In this document: one piece after another, positions 46,855 to 53,288 of the stretch | How the letters are laid out: the number at the start of each line of letters is the position of its first letter | Numbering within the stretch: the first letter of the stretch is position 1 | NCBI GenBank assembly: GCA_964474375.1 | Contig: CAYYSG010000003.1 | Coordinates: forward strand, 1-53,288 | Reading direction: 5' to 3' | DNA: 53,288 bases | DNA from: 2-01-FULL-33-17 sp964474375 | Lineage (GTDB): Bacteria; Patescibacteriota; Minisyncoccia; Phycocordibacterales; UBA9973 | The notes under the pieces: generated by a model | What the model was told of the DNA's origin: nothing | The model's database searches: none | The model's input: the letters and a program-made list of their open reading frames with translations, nothing else | Program-made: the position numbers and the translations under genes

Positions 46855-49215
46855 ATGCCTGACCAGAACGCGCCGCCCCCAGGGGCCGATCAATCCGTCA
46901 AGCCGGGGTCCGGAAGCGGACCGGGCGGCAAAATGACACCGGCTGAACGGGCCCGCCATGCGTCCCTGGTCCGCTGGAAGAAGGAACAGCCCTTCGCGGC
47001 CCGACTGGCCGCCGCCCGCGAAGCCCGGAAGGCCGCGAAGAAGGGCGGCAAGGGGAAGGGGAAGGGCGGCGGGGCGAAGGAAACGCCCGACCAGAAGAAG
47101 GCGAAGGCCCAGGCGGAAGCAGCGAAGAACCGCGCCCAGGTCATGGCCGCGTTCAGTGGCGCGTATGACACGGACATCCTGAAGAACATGGAAGCCCTGG
47201 TCCGGGGGGACGACCTACCCGAAGACGGGGCGGACGACATGATCCGGTCTGGACTGGCGGAGCGGGTCGGACCGGACGGAACCCTGGTCCCGACCCCGGC
47301 GCTTCGTCAACTCTGGAACGCGGCATCCGATGGGGACCGGGGCAAGGCGAAGGAAATCATCGCACGGGCGGAAGACAGTTACGACCAGAAGGTCCAGAAG
47401 GACCAGGCGAAGGCCGAACGCGAAGCCGGACGTACGTCCGGCAAGAACGGAACCGAAGGCCGGGGTCTGGACAAGTCCGGGAACCCAGCGGACGCGATCG
47501 GGAAGAAGGGCGAAAACGCCCCCCAGGACGCGACAGGCGGGTCCGGGACGGGCCTGAAGGACAAGCTGAAGGGAATGATGGGGGAAGCCGGTTCCGGCGC
47601 GTCTGGGGCCGCCCAGGAAAAGAAGAAGGGCGGCGGGGGCGGCGGCGGGAAGGGGAAGGACGACAAACCGACCCCGGAACAAACCGCAGCGGACACCGCA
47701 TCCCAGACGACGGGCCGGTCCGCCGTGTCCGACCAGGATGTATCCGCCCTTCGGGACCTGTCCCAGGGCCGGACGGCGAAGAACACGGACCGCCTTCGGG
47801 CCCTGGGCTATATCGAAACGGACGACGACGGGAACGACGTCGCCACATCCGAAGGACGGCGGGCGCTGTCCGCCCTGGAACGCGGGGACCTGGGAGCATA
47901 CCAGGCCGCATATGAACAGGCCCGGTCGAAGAAGCGTTCAGCGGACCGGGCCCAGGTCGACCGGAACCAGCGGGGGAACGCCCAGGCCGAACAGGACGCG
48001 GAACGGCGGAACGCGATACGGCGGGCCGTGACCCGGAACCCGATCAAAGCGCACGAAGGAACAGACATGAGCTATGCGGACATCCTGGAAGCCCTGGACC
48101 CGCTCCCGGACCAGTTAGCAGACTACGCGGACCGCCTGGTCCAGGACGGAACGAAGGCCGGGGCGCGAAACAGCGCAGCGGACCAGGCCCTGATCAATGA
48201 AATTTACAACAAAGCGGAAGACCTGCTTCTGTTAGCGGAAGAACTGGGGGCCGAACTGGGCGTCGACCTGGGGGACGAAGACCAGGAAGAACCGGACGAC
48301 GACATGGACGACGACGCCATGAAGGCGCTGTCCTATGACCAGGCGTCCGAACAGGTCCGCTCCGCCTGGTATCAGGCCATGCGGTCGAACGGCCCGCCCA
48401 TGCTGGACGACGACGGTCCGGCCCGTATCTATCCGATCGCAATCTACCCGGACGCCCTGATTATTGAACAGGGCACGAAGAAGTACAAAGTCGGGTACAC
48501 GGTCCAGAACGGCGACTATACCTTCGCGGACCGCTCCGCCTGGGTCCAGGTCGAACCGGCCTGGGTCCCGGTTCAGGCCCCGCCGTCCGGCCTGGAAGCG
48601 GTCAAGGCCCTGAACGATACCGGGAAGGTCGGGGCGTACGCCATCCTGTTCGGGAGTGAAGATACCCCGGACCTGTCCCCGTTCCAGGACTTCTTCACAA
48701 AGAAGACCGACTTCTGGCTAGGGGAATGGTCGAAGCGGCCCATGCTGTTCCATCACGCAATGGACCCGGCGACGAAGGCCGCCCCTGTTATCGGGACCTG
48801 GAATAAGGCGGTCCTGGACGACGTCGGGGTCTGGATGGAAGGTCAACTGGACATGGCGCATAAGTATGCGTCCGCCGTCCAGCAACTGGTCACAATGGGG
48901 AAGCTCCGCGTGTCCAGTGATAGCGCCCCCCACCTGGTCGTCCGCGACCAGAAGCCGAACGGGACGAACGAAATCAAGCGCTGGCCGATCATGGCCGCGT
49001 CCTTGACCCCGACCCCAGCGGAACCGCGTTTACTCCCGGTCGAAGCGCTCAAGAGTGTGTTCAGCGCGGCGGGTCTTGACTTGCCGCTGGAACTTATGCA
49101 GACCCAGGACGCCCCCCAGGCGTCGACGAAGGCGGCCCAGGCCGCGAAGGTCGACCCTGAACACGAACGTCAACGTCTGCTTCTGGAACTGGATTTAATG
49201 GAACTGGAAGGCTAA
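46855..49215 (+). CDS. capsid maturation (prohead) protease with long scaffold-like N-terminus
   Basis: A 786-residue protein. The first ~480 residues are hydrophilic, Lys/Gly/Ala-rich and largely helical or disordered (KKGGKGKGKGGG; HASLVRWKKEQPFAARLAAA), scaffold-like. The C-terminal ~200 resemble an HK97-type prohead protease: AYAILFGSEDTPDLSPFQDF, catalytic-type His at 633/634 (MLFHHAMD), Ser at 687 (LRVSSDSA), and IMAASLTPTPAEPR near the end. Directly precedes the major capsid gene. Much longer than a usual protease (~200). Confidence 0.75.
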   Translation: MPDQNAPPPGADQSVKPGSGSGPGGKMTPAERARHASLVRWKKEQPFAARLAAAREARKAAKKGGKGKGKGGGAKETPDQKKAKAQAEAAKNRAQVMAAFSGAYDTDILKNMEALVRGDDLPEDGADDMIRSGLAERVGPDGTLVPTPALRQLWNAASDGDRGKAKEIIARAEDSYDQKVQKDQAKAEREAGRTSGKNGTEGRGLDKSGNPADAIGKKGENAPQDATGGSGTGLKDKLKGMMGEAGSGASGAAQEKKKGGGGGGGKGKDDKPTPEQTAADTASQTTGRSAVSDQDVSALRDLSQGRTAKNTDRLRALGYIETDDDGNDVATSEGRRALSALERGDLGAYQAAYEQARSKKRSADRAQVDRNQRGNAQAEQDAERRNAIRRAVTRNPIKAHEGTDMSYADILEALDPLPDQLADYADRLVQDGTKAGARNSAADQALINEIYNKAEDLLLLAEELGAELGVDLGDEDQEEPDDDMDDDAMKALSYDQASEQVRSAWYQAMRSNGPPMLDDDGPARIYPIAIYPDALIIEQGTKKYKVGYTVQNGDYTFADRSAWVQVEPAWVPVQAPPSGLEAVKALNDTGKVGAYAILFGSEDTPDLSPFQDFFTKKTDFWLGEWSKRPMLFHHAMDPATKAAPVIGTWNKAVLDDVGVWMEGQLDMAHKYASAVQQLVTMGKLRVSSDSAPHLVVRDQKPNGTNEIKRWPIMAASLTPTPAEPRLLPVEALKSVFSAAGLDLPLELMQTQDAPQASTKAAQAAKVDPEHERQRLLLELDLMELEG

Positions 49216-49221
49216 AAACAC

Positions 49222-50604
49222 ATGACAGTAGCAGAACTGATCGCCCAGGCGAAGCAGAAGCTGGACGCGGGGGACCTGGACGGCGCGAAGGCGCTTCGTG
49301 ACCAGGCCGCCATGCTGAAGGACCTGGAAGCCCTGGAAACGCCCGCCCCCGCCCCGAAGGAAGAAGTCAAGCGTCTGGACTTCGGGAACCCGGCCCCCGT
49401 CGTCGAACAGTCGACCGCCGCGACGAAGGCGATCGAAGTCGCGTATGTGAAGAAGTTCGGGAACCTGGACGAAAGTGTCAATCAGGTCATGCGCGAACTG
49501 TACGGGACGGAAAGTTACGCTCTGATCCGCGCCGCGAAAATGGCGGACATGAACCGCTATCTTCGGACGAACACGTACGATCCCCGCTTCCAGAAGATGG
49601 TCCTGTTGACCCCGGACCAGGTCCTGGCGGCGATCATGACGGGCGTTCCCGTCGCGGACGGACAGTACACGATCAAAGCGACAATGGTCGAAGCCCAGGA
49701 CACCCTGGGCGGATACCTGGTCCCGGAAGAATACAACCAGGACATGGTCGAACGTCTTCCGGGCCTGACGGTCGTCCGCTCCCGTGCCAAGAAGTACAAC
49801 ACATCCCGCGATGCGCTGTCCTTCCTGGTTCGCACGGGCGGCGACAAGCGGCGTATCGGCGCGGTCCGGTCGAAAATGACCAGCGAGAACCCGACCGGAA
49901 CGTATAGCACGAACGCGACCTGGGGGAAGCTCGCCATCCCGGTCCATGTGAACCTGTCGAAGGTTCCGGTCACGAAGTCACTTCTGGAAGACGCGACTAT
50001 GAACATCATGTCGGATGTTCTTATGCCGGAATTCCAGACCGACCAGGCCATTCTGGAAGATCAGCAGTTCCTGTGTGGAAGCGGTTCCGACGAACCTCAG
50101 GGCATCCTGAAGCCTGACTTTACGGCCCCCTGGTCGCCCGATACCGTGACCCAGAACACGGGTTCCGCCGCCGCCGTCAACTTTGACGGCATGGTCGCGG
50201 CTCCGTTCAAGCTGGGAGCCCAGTACCGGGCGCGGAAAAACCCGAACGTCGCCTGGACGTTCAACGCGAACACGGCGGCCAGTATCGCGGCCCTGAAGGA
50301 CCTGGATGGCGCGTATTACTGGGCGGAAATCCGGGGGAATAACGCGGTCGGGAACCCGGACACCATCCGGGGATGGCAATACGCGGAAAGCGAAGCGCTT
50401 CCGAACGAAGCCGCGAACGTGTACGTCGGTATCTTCGGGGACTTCAGCGGATACCGCATCGTGGACCGCATCGGCATGAGCGTCGAACGCTATTCCGATA
50501 GCGCGACGGCGGATACCGACACGGTCGTCTTCTATTGCCGCCGCCGCTATGGCGGTCAGGTCGCGGAAGGCTGGAAGTTCGTCGGTCTGAAGTGTTCGAC
50601 CTAG
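49222..50604 (+). CDS. major capsid protein (HK97 fold)
   Basis: A 460-residue protein. The N-terminal ~70 residues are a charged helix (delta/scaffold domain, LIAQAKQKLDAGDLDGAKAL) expected to be cut off by the protease. Then GGYLVPEEYNQDMVERLPGL (N-arm/E-loop start), VHVNLSKVPVTKSLLEDATM (spine helix) and GSDEPQGILKPD are hallmark HK97-fold segments. A strong hairpin follows the stop. Confidence 0.88.
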   Translation: MTVAELIAQAKQKLDAGDLDGAKALRDQAAMLKDLEALETPAPAPKEEVKRLDFGNPAPVVEQSTAATKAIEVAYVKKFGNLDESVNQVMRELYGTESYALIRAAKMADMNRYLRTNTYDPRFQKMVLLTPDQVLAAIMTGVPVADGQYTIKATMVEAQDTLGGYLVPEEYNQDMVERLPGLTVVRSRAKKYNTSRDALSFLVRTGGDKRRIGAVRSKMTSENPTGTYSTNATWGKLAIPVHVNLSKVPVTKSLLEDATMNIMSDVLMPEFQTDQAILEDQQFLCGSGSDEPQGILKPDFTAPWSPDTVTQNTGSAAAVNFDGMVAAPFKLGAQYRARKNPNVAWTFNANTAASIAALKDLDGAYYWAEIRGNNAVGNPDTIRGWQYAESEALPNEAANVYVGIFGDFSGYRIVDRIGMSVERYSDSATADTDTVVFYCRRRYGGQVAEGWKFVGLKCST

Positions 50605-50633
50605 TCCCGGCGACTGGGCTGTCCGGATAGATT

Positions 50634-50657
50634 GACCGGGGGAACGGTCCCCCGGTC
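50634..50657 (+). terminator. perfect hairpin after the major capsid gene
   Basis: GACCGGGGGA-ACGG-TCCCCCGGTC, a 10-bp stem with no T run, 29 bases after the capsid stop. Probably a transcript-stability or partial-termination element setting capsid versus downstream expression. Confidence 0.5.
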
Positions 50658-50679
50658 CATGCCATAAGGGGAAATCATC

Positions 50680-51135
50680 ATGTCGAACCGGAACCTATTT
50701 GCAGAAGCCCGCGTGACGTCCTTCGCCGGGGCGGCGGGCCTGTTCGTCAATACTCAAATGGGGGGAACCGTGAACGGGGCCCCGCTGGGCGAGTATGAAT
50801 ACCATTCCGTCCAGTTCGTCGGGTCGTTCGGACACCAGGGAACGCTGAACGTGTACGCATGCACGAACGCGGGCGGGTCGAACCCGGTCCTGGTCAAGTC
50901 CCTGTCTGTCGGGTCGGGCGACAATCCCGCCGCCGCGATCGACGTCAAGTCGTCCGCGTTGGGAAGCCTGGGCGCGGCCCTGGGAACCCCGTACACGCAT
51001 CTGGGCGCGATGGGATCGGTCGGAGCGGGCGGAACCTGGCGCGGGGCGCTCATGATCCTGTCGACGAACGGACGGGTCGAACCGCCCGGAACGACGGGCC
51101 TTCAGGGATACGGCTCCTTCCTGTCGGGTCAGTAG
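50680..51135 (+). CDS. virion decoration-like protein, 151 residues
   Basis: A Gly/Ser-rich beta protein (MSNRNLFAEARVTSFAGAAG, YEYHSVQFVGSFGHQGTLNV, SVGSGDNPAAAIDVKSSALG, GTWRGALMILSTNGRVEP). Located directly after the major capsid gene and flanked by two perfect hairpins. The position suggests a capsid decoration or head fibre-base protein; family not recognised. Confidence 0.6.
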   Translation: MSNRNLFAEARVTSFAGAAGLFVNTQMGGTVNGAPLGEYEYHSVQFVGSFGHQGTLNVYACTNAGGSNPVLVKSLSVGSGDNPAAAIDVKSSALGSLGAALGTPYTHLGAMGSVGAGGTWRGALMILSTNGRVEPPGTTGLQGYGSFLSGQ

Positions 51136-51143
51136 AACGCGAA

Positions 51144-51167
51144 GCCGGGGACCAGCCGGTCCCCGGC
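51144..51167 (+). terminator. perfect hairpin after the decoration-like gene
   Basis: GCCGGGGACC-AGCC-GGTCCCCGGC, a 10-bp stem with no T run, 8 bases after the stop. Pairs in style with the hairpin at 50634. Confidence 0.5.
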
Positions 51168-51183
51168 AAGTCTGGACTAGCAC

Positions 51184-51864
51184 ATGATCGCATTCGTTCA
51201 GGAAGCCCCGACCCAGAATACCGCCGCCGCTTCGCATGTGGTTCCCATAAGCAGCGGCGGCGGTTCGTGTTTGGTCGCCGTGATTGCGGTCCGGACGGGG
51301 GCGACCCAGTCTGTCACCGGGGTCAGCGACGACGCGGGGGATACCTGGACGGCGGGTCCGATCGGCCTGGTATCCGGGTCGAACACGCGCATGGAAATCT
51401 GGTACGCGCTGAACGCCGCCGCCGTGACCCAGGTCCAGGTCGACCTGTCGAACAGTCTTCCCGCGACGATCAACATCCTGGAATTCTCCGGGGTTCTGGA
51501 CGCTTCCGCCCTGGACCAGTCGAATAGCGCGTCGAACGCGTCGACGTCGACCCCGACGTCCGGGTCTGTAACCACGGCAAACGCGGACGACGTTTTGATC
51601 GCCGCCGTGTCCAGTACGTCGACGGCGACCCTAAACAGCGTGACCGCTGGATGGAACGCGCTGACCGGGTTCAGCGGGGTCGGGACGACGAAGCAGGGCA
51701 TGCAGAATGCGTATCAGATCGTCAACGCGACCGGAACCTATGAATGTATTTTTACCATGTCCGCGTCCCAGAACTGGGGCGGGGTCATCCTGGCGCTGAA
51801 GGCGGCGGCGGCCCCAGCGGCGGCCCGTGGTTATATGACGCCTAATATTCACTTCTGGGGATAA
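51184..51864 (+). CDS. structural beta-sandwich protein, 226 residues
   Basis: A Ser/Thr/Ala-rich protein with the strand pattern of phage/virion beta-sandwich proteins: CLVAVIAVRTGATQSVTGVS with DDAGDTWTAGPI, RMEIWYALNAAAVTQVQVDL, INILEFSGVLDASALDQSNS, and GVILALKAAAAPAAARGYM near the end. The ATG lacks a strong SD. Two bases separate it from the fibre gene. Likely a head/neck surface protein. Confidence 0.6.
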   Translation: MIAFVQEAPTQNTAAASHVVPISSGGGSCLVAVIAVRTGATQSVTGVSDDAGDTWTAGPIGLVSGSNTRMEIWYALNAAAVTQVQVDLSNSLPATINILEFSGVLDASALDQSNSASNASTSTPTSGSVTTANADDVLIAAVSSTSTATLNSVTAGWNALTGFSGVGTTKQGMQNAYQIVNATGTYECIFTMSASQNWGGVILALKAAAAPAAARGYMTPNIHFWG

Positions 51865-51866
51865 AC

Positions 51867-53288
51867 ATGGCCGACAATGTAACATTCCAGAATACCGTAA
51901 CCGCAACGCCCCCGACCGCGACGGTCGTCGCAACGGATGAGATCGGCGGCGTACACTTCCAGCGGGCGAAGATTGCGTTCGGGGAAGATGGGACCGCCTG
52001 GTCTGTATCAGACGGGACCCCGTTCCCTGTCCAGACGATCGGAACTGGACAGGTCCTGGGAACCGTCCAGGGCCTTCCAGGAAGCGTTCATATCGCGTCC
52101 CCTATTCCGGGCACGGTCCAGGCGCTGGGGACGTTCCAGGGCCTTCCAGGAAGCGTACACGTAGCGAACCAGGTCGACGCCCAGATCGTCGGGACCGTCC
52201 AGGCGCTGGGGACCCTTCAGCCGTTAGCAGGTTCCGTCCATGTGGCGAACCTGGCGCTGACGACCGGGACCGTCCAGGTCCGGGGAAGCGTTCAGCCGTT
52301 AGCGGGCTCCGTCCATCTTGCATCCGGCCTTCCGGGAACCGCCCAGGTCCTGGGAACCGTCGTCGTCATGCCGCTTCCGACTGGGGCTGGAACGCCCTTG
52401 ACGGTTCGACTATCGGACGGGGCGTCGTTCTATACCGCGTCCGGGGGCGCGGGCGGCGGCGGAGCATCCGCAACCGACCAGGCCGCCTTCAGCGCCGGGG
52501 TTCTGACGGTCGCCCCCATTGCGGGGGTCAGTACCATTACGGCGATCGGACAGGGAAGCGTCGGGGCCCTTGCGATGGACCAGTCCCGCGTCCTGTACGT
52601 CCGGGGGACCCTGGACGGCGGAACGGTTCAACCCCTTGCGGGCTCCGTGCATGTGGCGAACGTTCCCCAGGTCACGGTCGGGGGAACCGTCCAGGTTCTA
52701 GGAAGTGTCCAGGCGGTCGGAACCGCCCAGGTTCTAGGAACGGTCCAGGGGCTAGCGGGGTCCGTGCATGTAGCGAACCTGGCGCTGACGACCGGAACGG
52801 TCCAGGCGCTGGGGACCGTTCAACCGTTAGCGGGGTCGGTCCATGTGGCGAACCTGGCGCTGACGACCGGGACCGTCCAGGTCCGGGGAAGCGTTCAGCC
52901 GTTAGCGGGCTCCGTCCATCTTGCATCCGGCCTTCCGGGCACAGTCCAGACGCTGGGAACCATTGTCAATACCGGCTTCGGGTCCAGCGGGACCCCGACC
53001 GCCGCCGCCGAACAGTCCGCCGTCCGGTTCTGGGTCGACCTGAACGGTCGACAGGTCATCCGGGGAACGATCGACCAGGTCCTGGGAACCATCCAGGCAC
53101 TGGGAACCGTTCAGCCGTTAGCAGGTTCCGTGCATGTCGCAAATGTTCCCCAGGTCACGGTCGGGGGAACCGTCCAGGTTCTAGGAAGTGTCCAGGCGGT
53201 CGGAACCGCCCAGGTTCTAGGAACGGTCCAGGGGCTAGCGGGGTCCGTGCATGTAGCGAACCTGGCGCTGACGACCGGAACGGTCCAG
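51867..53288 (+). CDS. GTVQ-repeat fibre protein, N-terminal part (continues at 2-481)
   Basis: 474 codons, open to the end of the window and in phase with 2-481. The N-terminus (MADNVTFQNTVTATPPTATV, DEIGGVHFQRAKIAFGEDGT) resembles the attachment part of widespread phage surface proteins. Then come dozens of short repeats (LGTVQ, PLAGSVHVAN, ALTTGTVQ) in two blocks, broken by a Gly-rich domain (ASGGAGGGGASATDQAAFSA, ITAIGQGSVGALAMDQSR). Repeats this regular suggest a beta-helical or beta-prism fibre shaft. DNA copies up to 144 bp are identical. Confidence 0.8.
   Translation, partial: MADNVTFQNTVTATPPTATVVATDEIGGVHFQRAKIAFGEDGTAWSVSDGTPFPVQTIGTGQVLGTVQGLPGSVHIASPIPGTVQALGTFQGLPGSVHVANQVDAQIVGTVQALGTLQPLAGSVHVANLALTTGTVQVRGSVQPLAGSVHLASGLPGTAQVLGTVVVMPLPTGAGTPLTVRLSDGASFYTASGGAGGGGASATDQAAFSAGVLTVAPIAGVSTITAIGQGSVGALAMDQSRVLYVRGTLDGGTVQPLAGSVHVANVPQVTVGGTVQVLGSVQAVGTAQVLGTVQGLAGSVHVANLALTTGTVQALGTVQPLAGSVHVANLALTTGTVQVRGSVQPLAGSVHLASGLPGTVQTLGTIVNTGFGSSGTPTAAAEQSAVRFWVDLNGRQVIRGTIDQVLGTIQALGTVQPLAGSVHVANVPQVTVGGTVQVLGSVQAVGTAQVLGTVQGLAGSVHVANLALTTGTVQ
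52236..52336 (+). repeat. 101-bp direct repeat in the fibre gene (second copy 52839-52939)
   Basis: The two 101-bp stretches are identical and encode VHVANLALTTGTVQVRGSVQ and onward. Recent duplication or gene conversion within the shaft is implied by identity at DNA level, including third codon positions. Confidence 0.85.
52662..52805 (+). repeat. 144-bp direct repeat in the fibre gene, copy 1
   Basis: Identical to 53145-53288, 483 bp (161 codons) apart. The last 55 bases also equal 1-55. Encodes VPQVTVGGTVQVLGSVQAVG and the following repeats. Confidence 0.9.
53145..53288 (+). repeat. 144-bp direct repeat in the fibre gene, copy 2 (window end)
   Basis: Identical to 52662-52805. The final 55 bases overlap the first 55 of the window, so the circular join falls inside this repeat. 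Confidence 0.9.

Noticed and set aside
51867..53288. Minisatellite or terminal-repeat genome end
   Set aside because: The repeats are all in frame and code for the fibre shaft, and the 55-base identity of the ends fits an assembly overlap better than a biological terminal repeat, although the latter is not excluded.

Overview
The window is a phage genome that appears essentially complete and circular. Its first 55 bases are identical to its last 55 (1-55 = 53234-53288), and one long fibre gene reads in frame across that join (51867-53288 continuing into 2-481). The content is that of a siphovirus: HK97-type capsid genes, a tail-tube/frameshifted-chaperone/tape-measure set, and a ReqiPepy6 Gp37-like tail protein. 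Shine-Dalgarno sites are strong (AAGGAGG, GGAAGG), promoters are sigma70-like (TTGACA-17-TATANT), and GC content is high although GAA is used far more than GAG. The host cannot be read directly. Gram-positive-type LexA-like boxes, the Gp37-like protein and a Pro/Thr linker typical of Chloroflexota secreted proteins point weakly to Chloroflexota or a high-GC Gram-positive.

Layout, following the circle from the late promoter at 37736. Plus strand 37802-46711: endolysin, small membrane/coiled-coil proteins, HGG-motif protein, large terminase, membrane protein, portal, MuF-like head protein fused to a zincin metallopeptidase, and three small structural proteins. After a structured leader, 46855-53288 and 2-1615 carry the protease fusion, major capsid protein, decoration-like proteins, GTVQ-repeat fibre and head-tail connectors. 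A second structured leader (1616-1918) precedes a sugar-transfer cassette (GT4, GT2+methyltransferase, TM protein, GT17; 1919-5794). A tail terminator-like gene follows. A third leader precedes the tail genes (6385-15105): tube, chaperone G/GT, tape measure, Dit-like propeller protein, Gp37-like hub, jelly-roll tip and two related secreted proteins.

Minus strand 36947-15312 is the early region of about 35 small genes in ATGA-overlapping strings. It holds two DNA methyltransferases, HNH, GIY-YIG and DUF559-like nucleases, an initiator with an AT-rich iteron cluster inside its gene, a DnaB helicase, a DnaN sliding clamp, an LPD29 protein, zinc-ribbon proteins, a ComM-like protein lacking its ATPase core, and membrane proteins of which two end in helix-turn-helix segments. 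Many early genes share a start-associated sequence (GGAAGGA-n-GAACCCATG). Four early promoters carry ATATCCNNATAT. A Cro/CI-type repressor gene (37107-37526) and an RHH gene diverge from back-to-back promoters. No integrase, DNA polymerase, primase, tRNA or CRISPR array was seen.

The most unusual signals are (i) promoter + short leader + intrinsic terminator units in the 5' UTRs of late operons, sharing a GTG(T/A)TGA loop on changing stems; (ii) a candidate three-way-junction RNA ahead of the sugar cassette; (iii) two GAAC-N4-GTTC boxes at the lysis/late promoter; (iv) the iteron origin inside the initiator gene; and (v) the ATPase-less ComM homologue.
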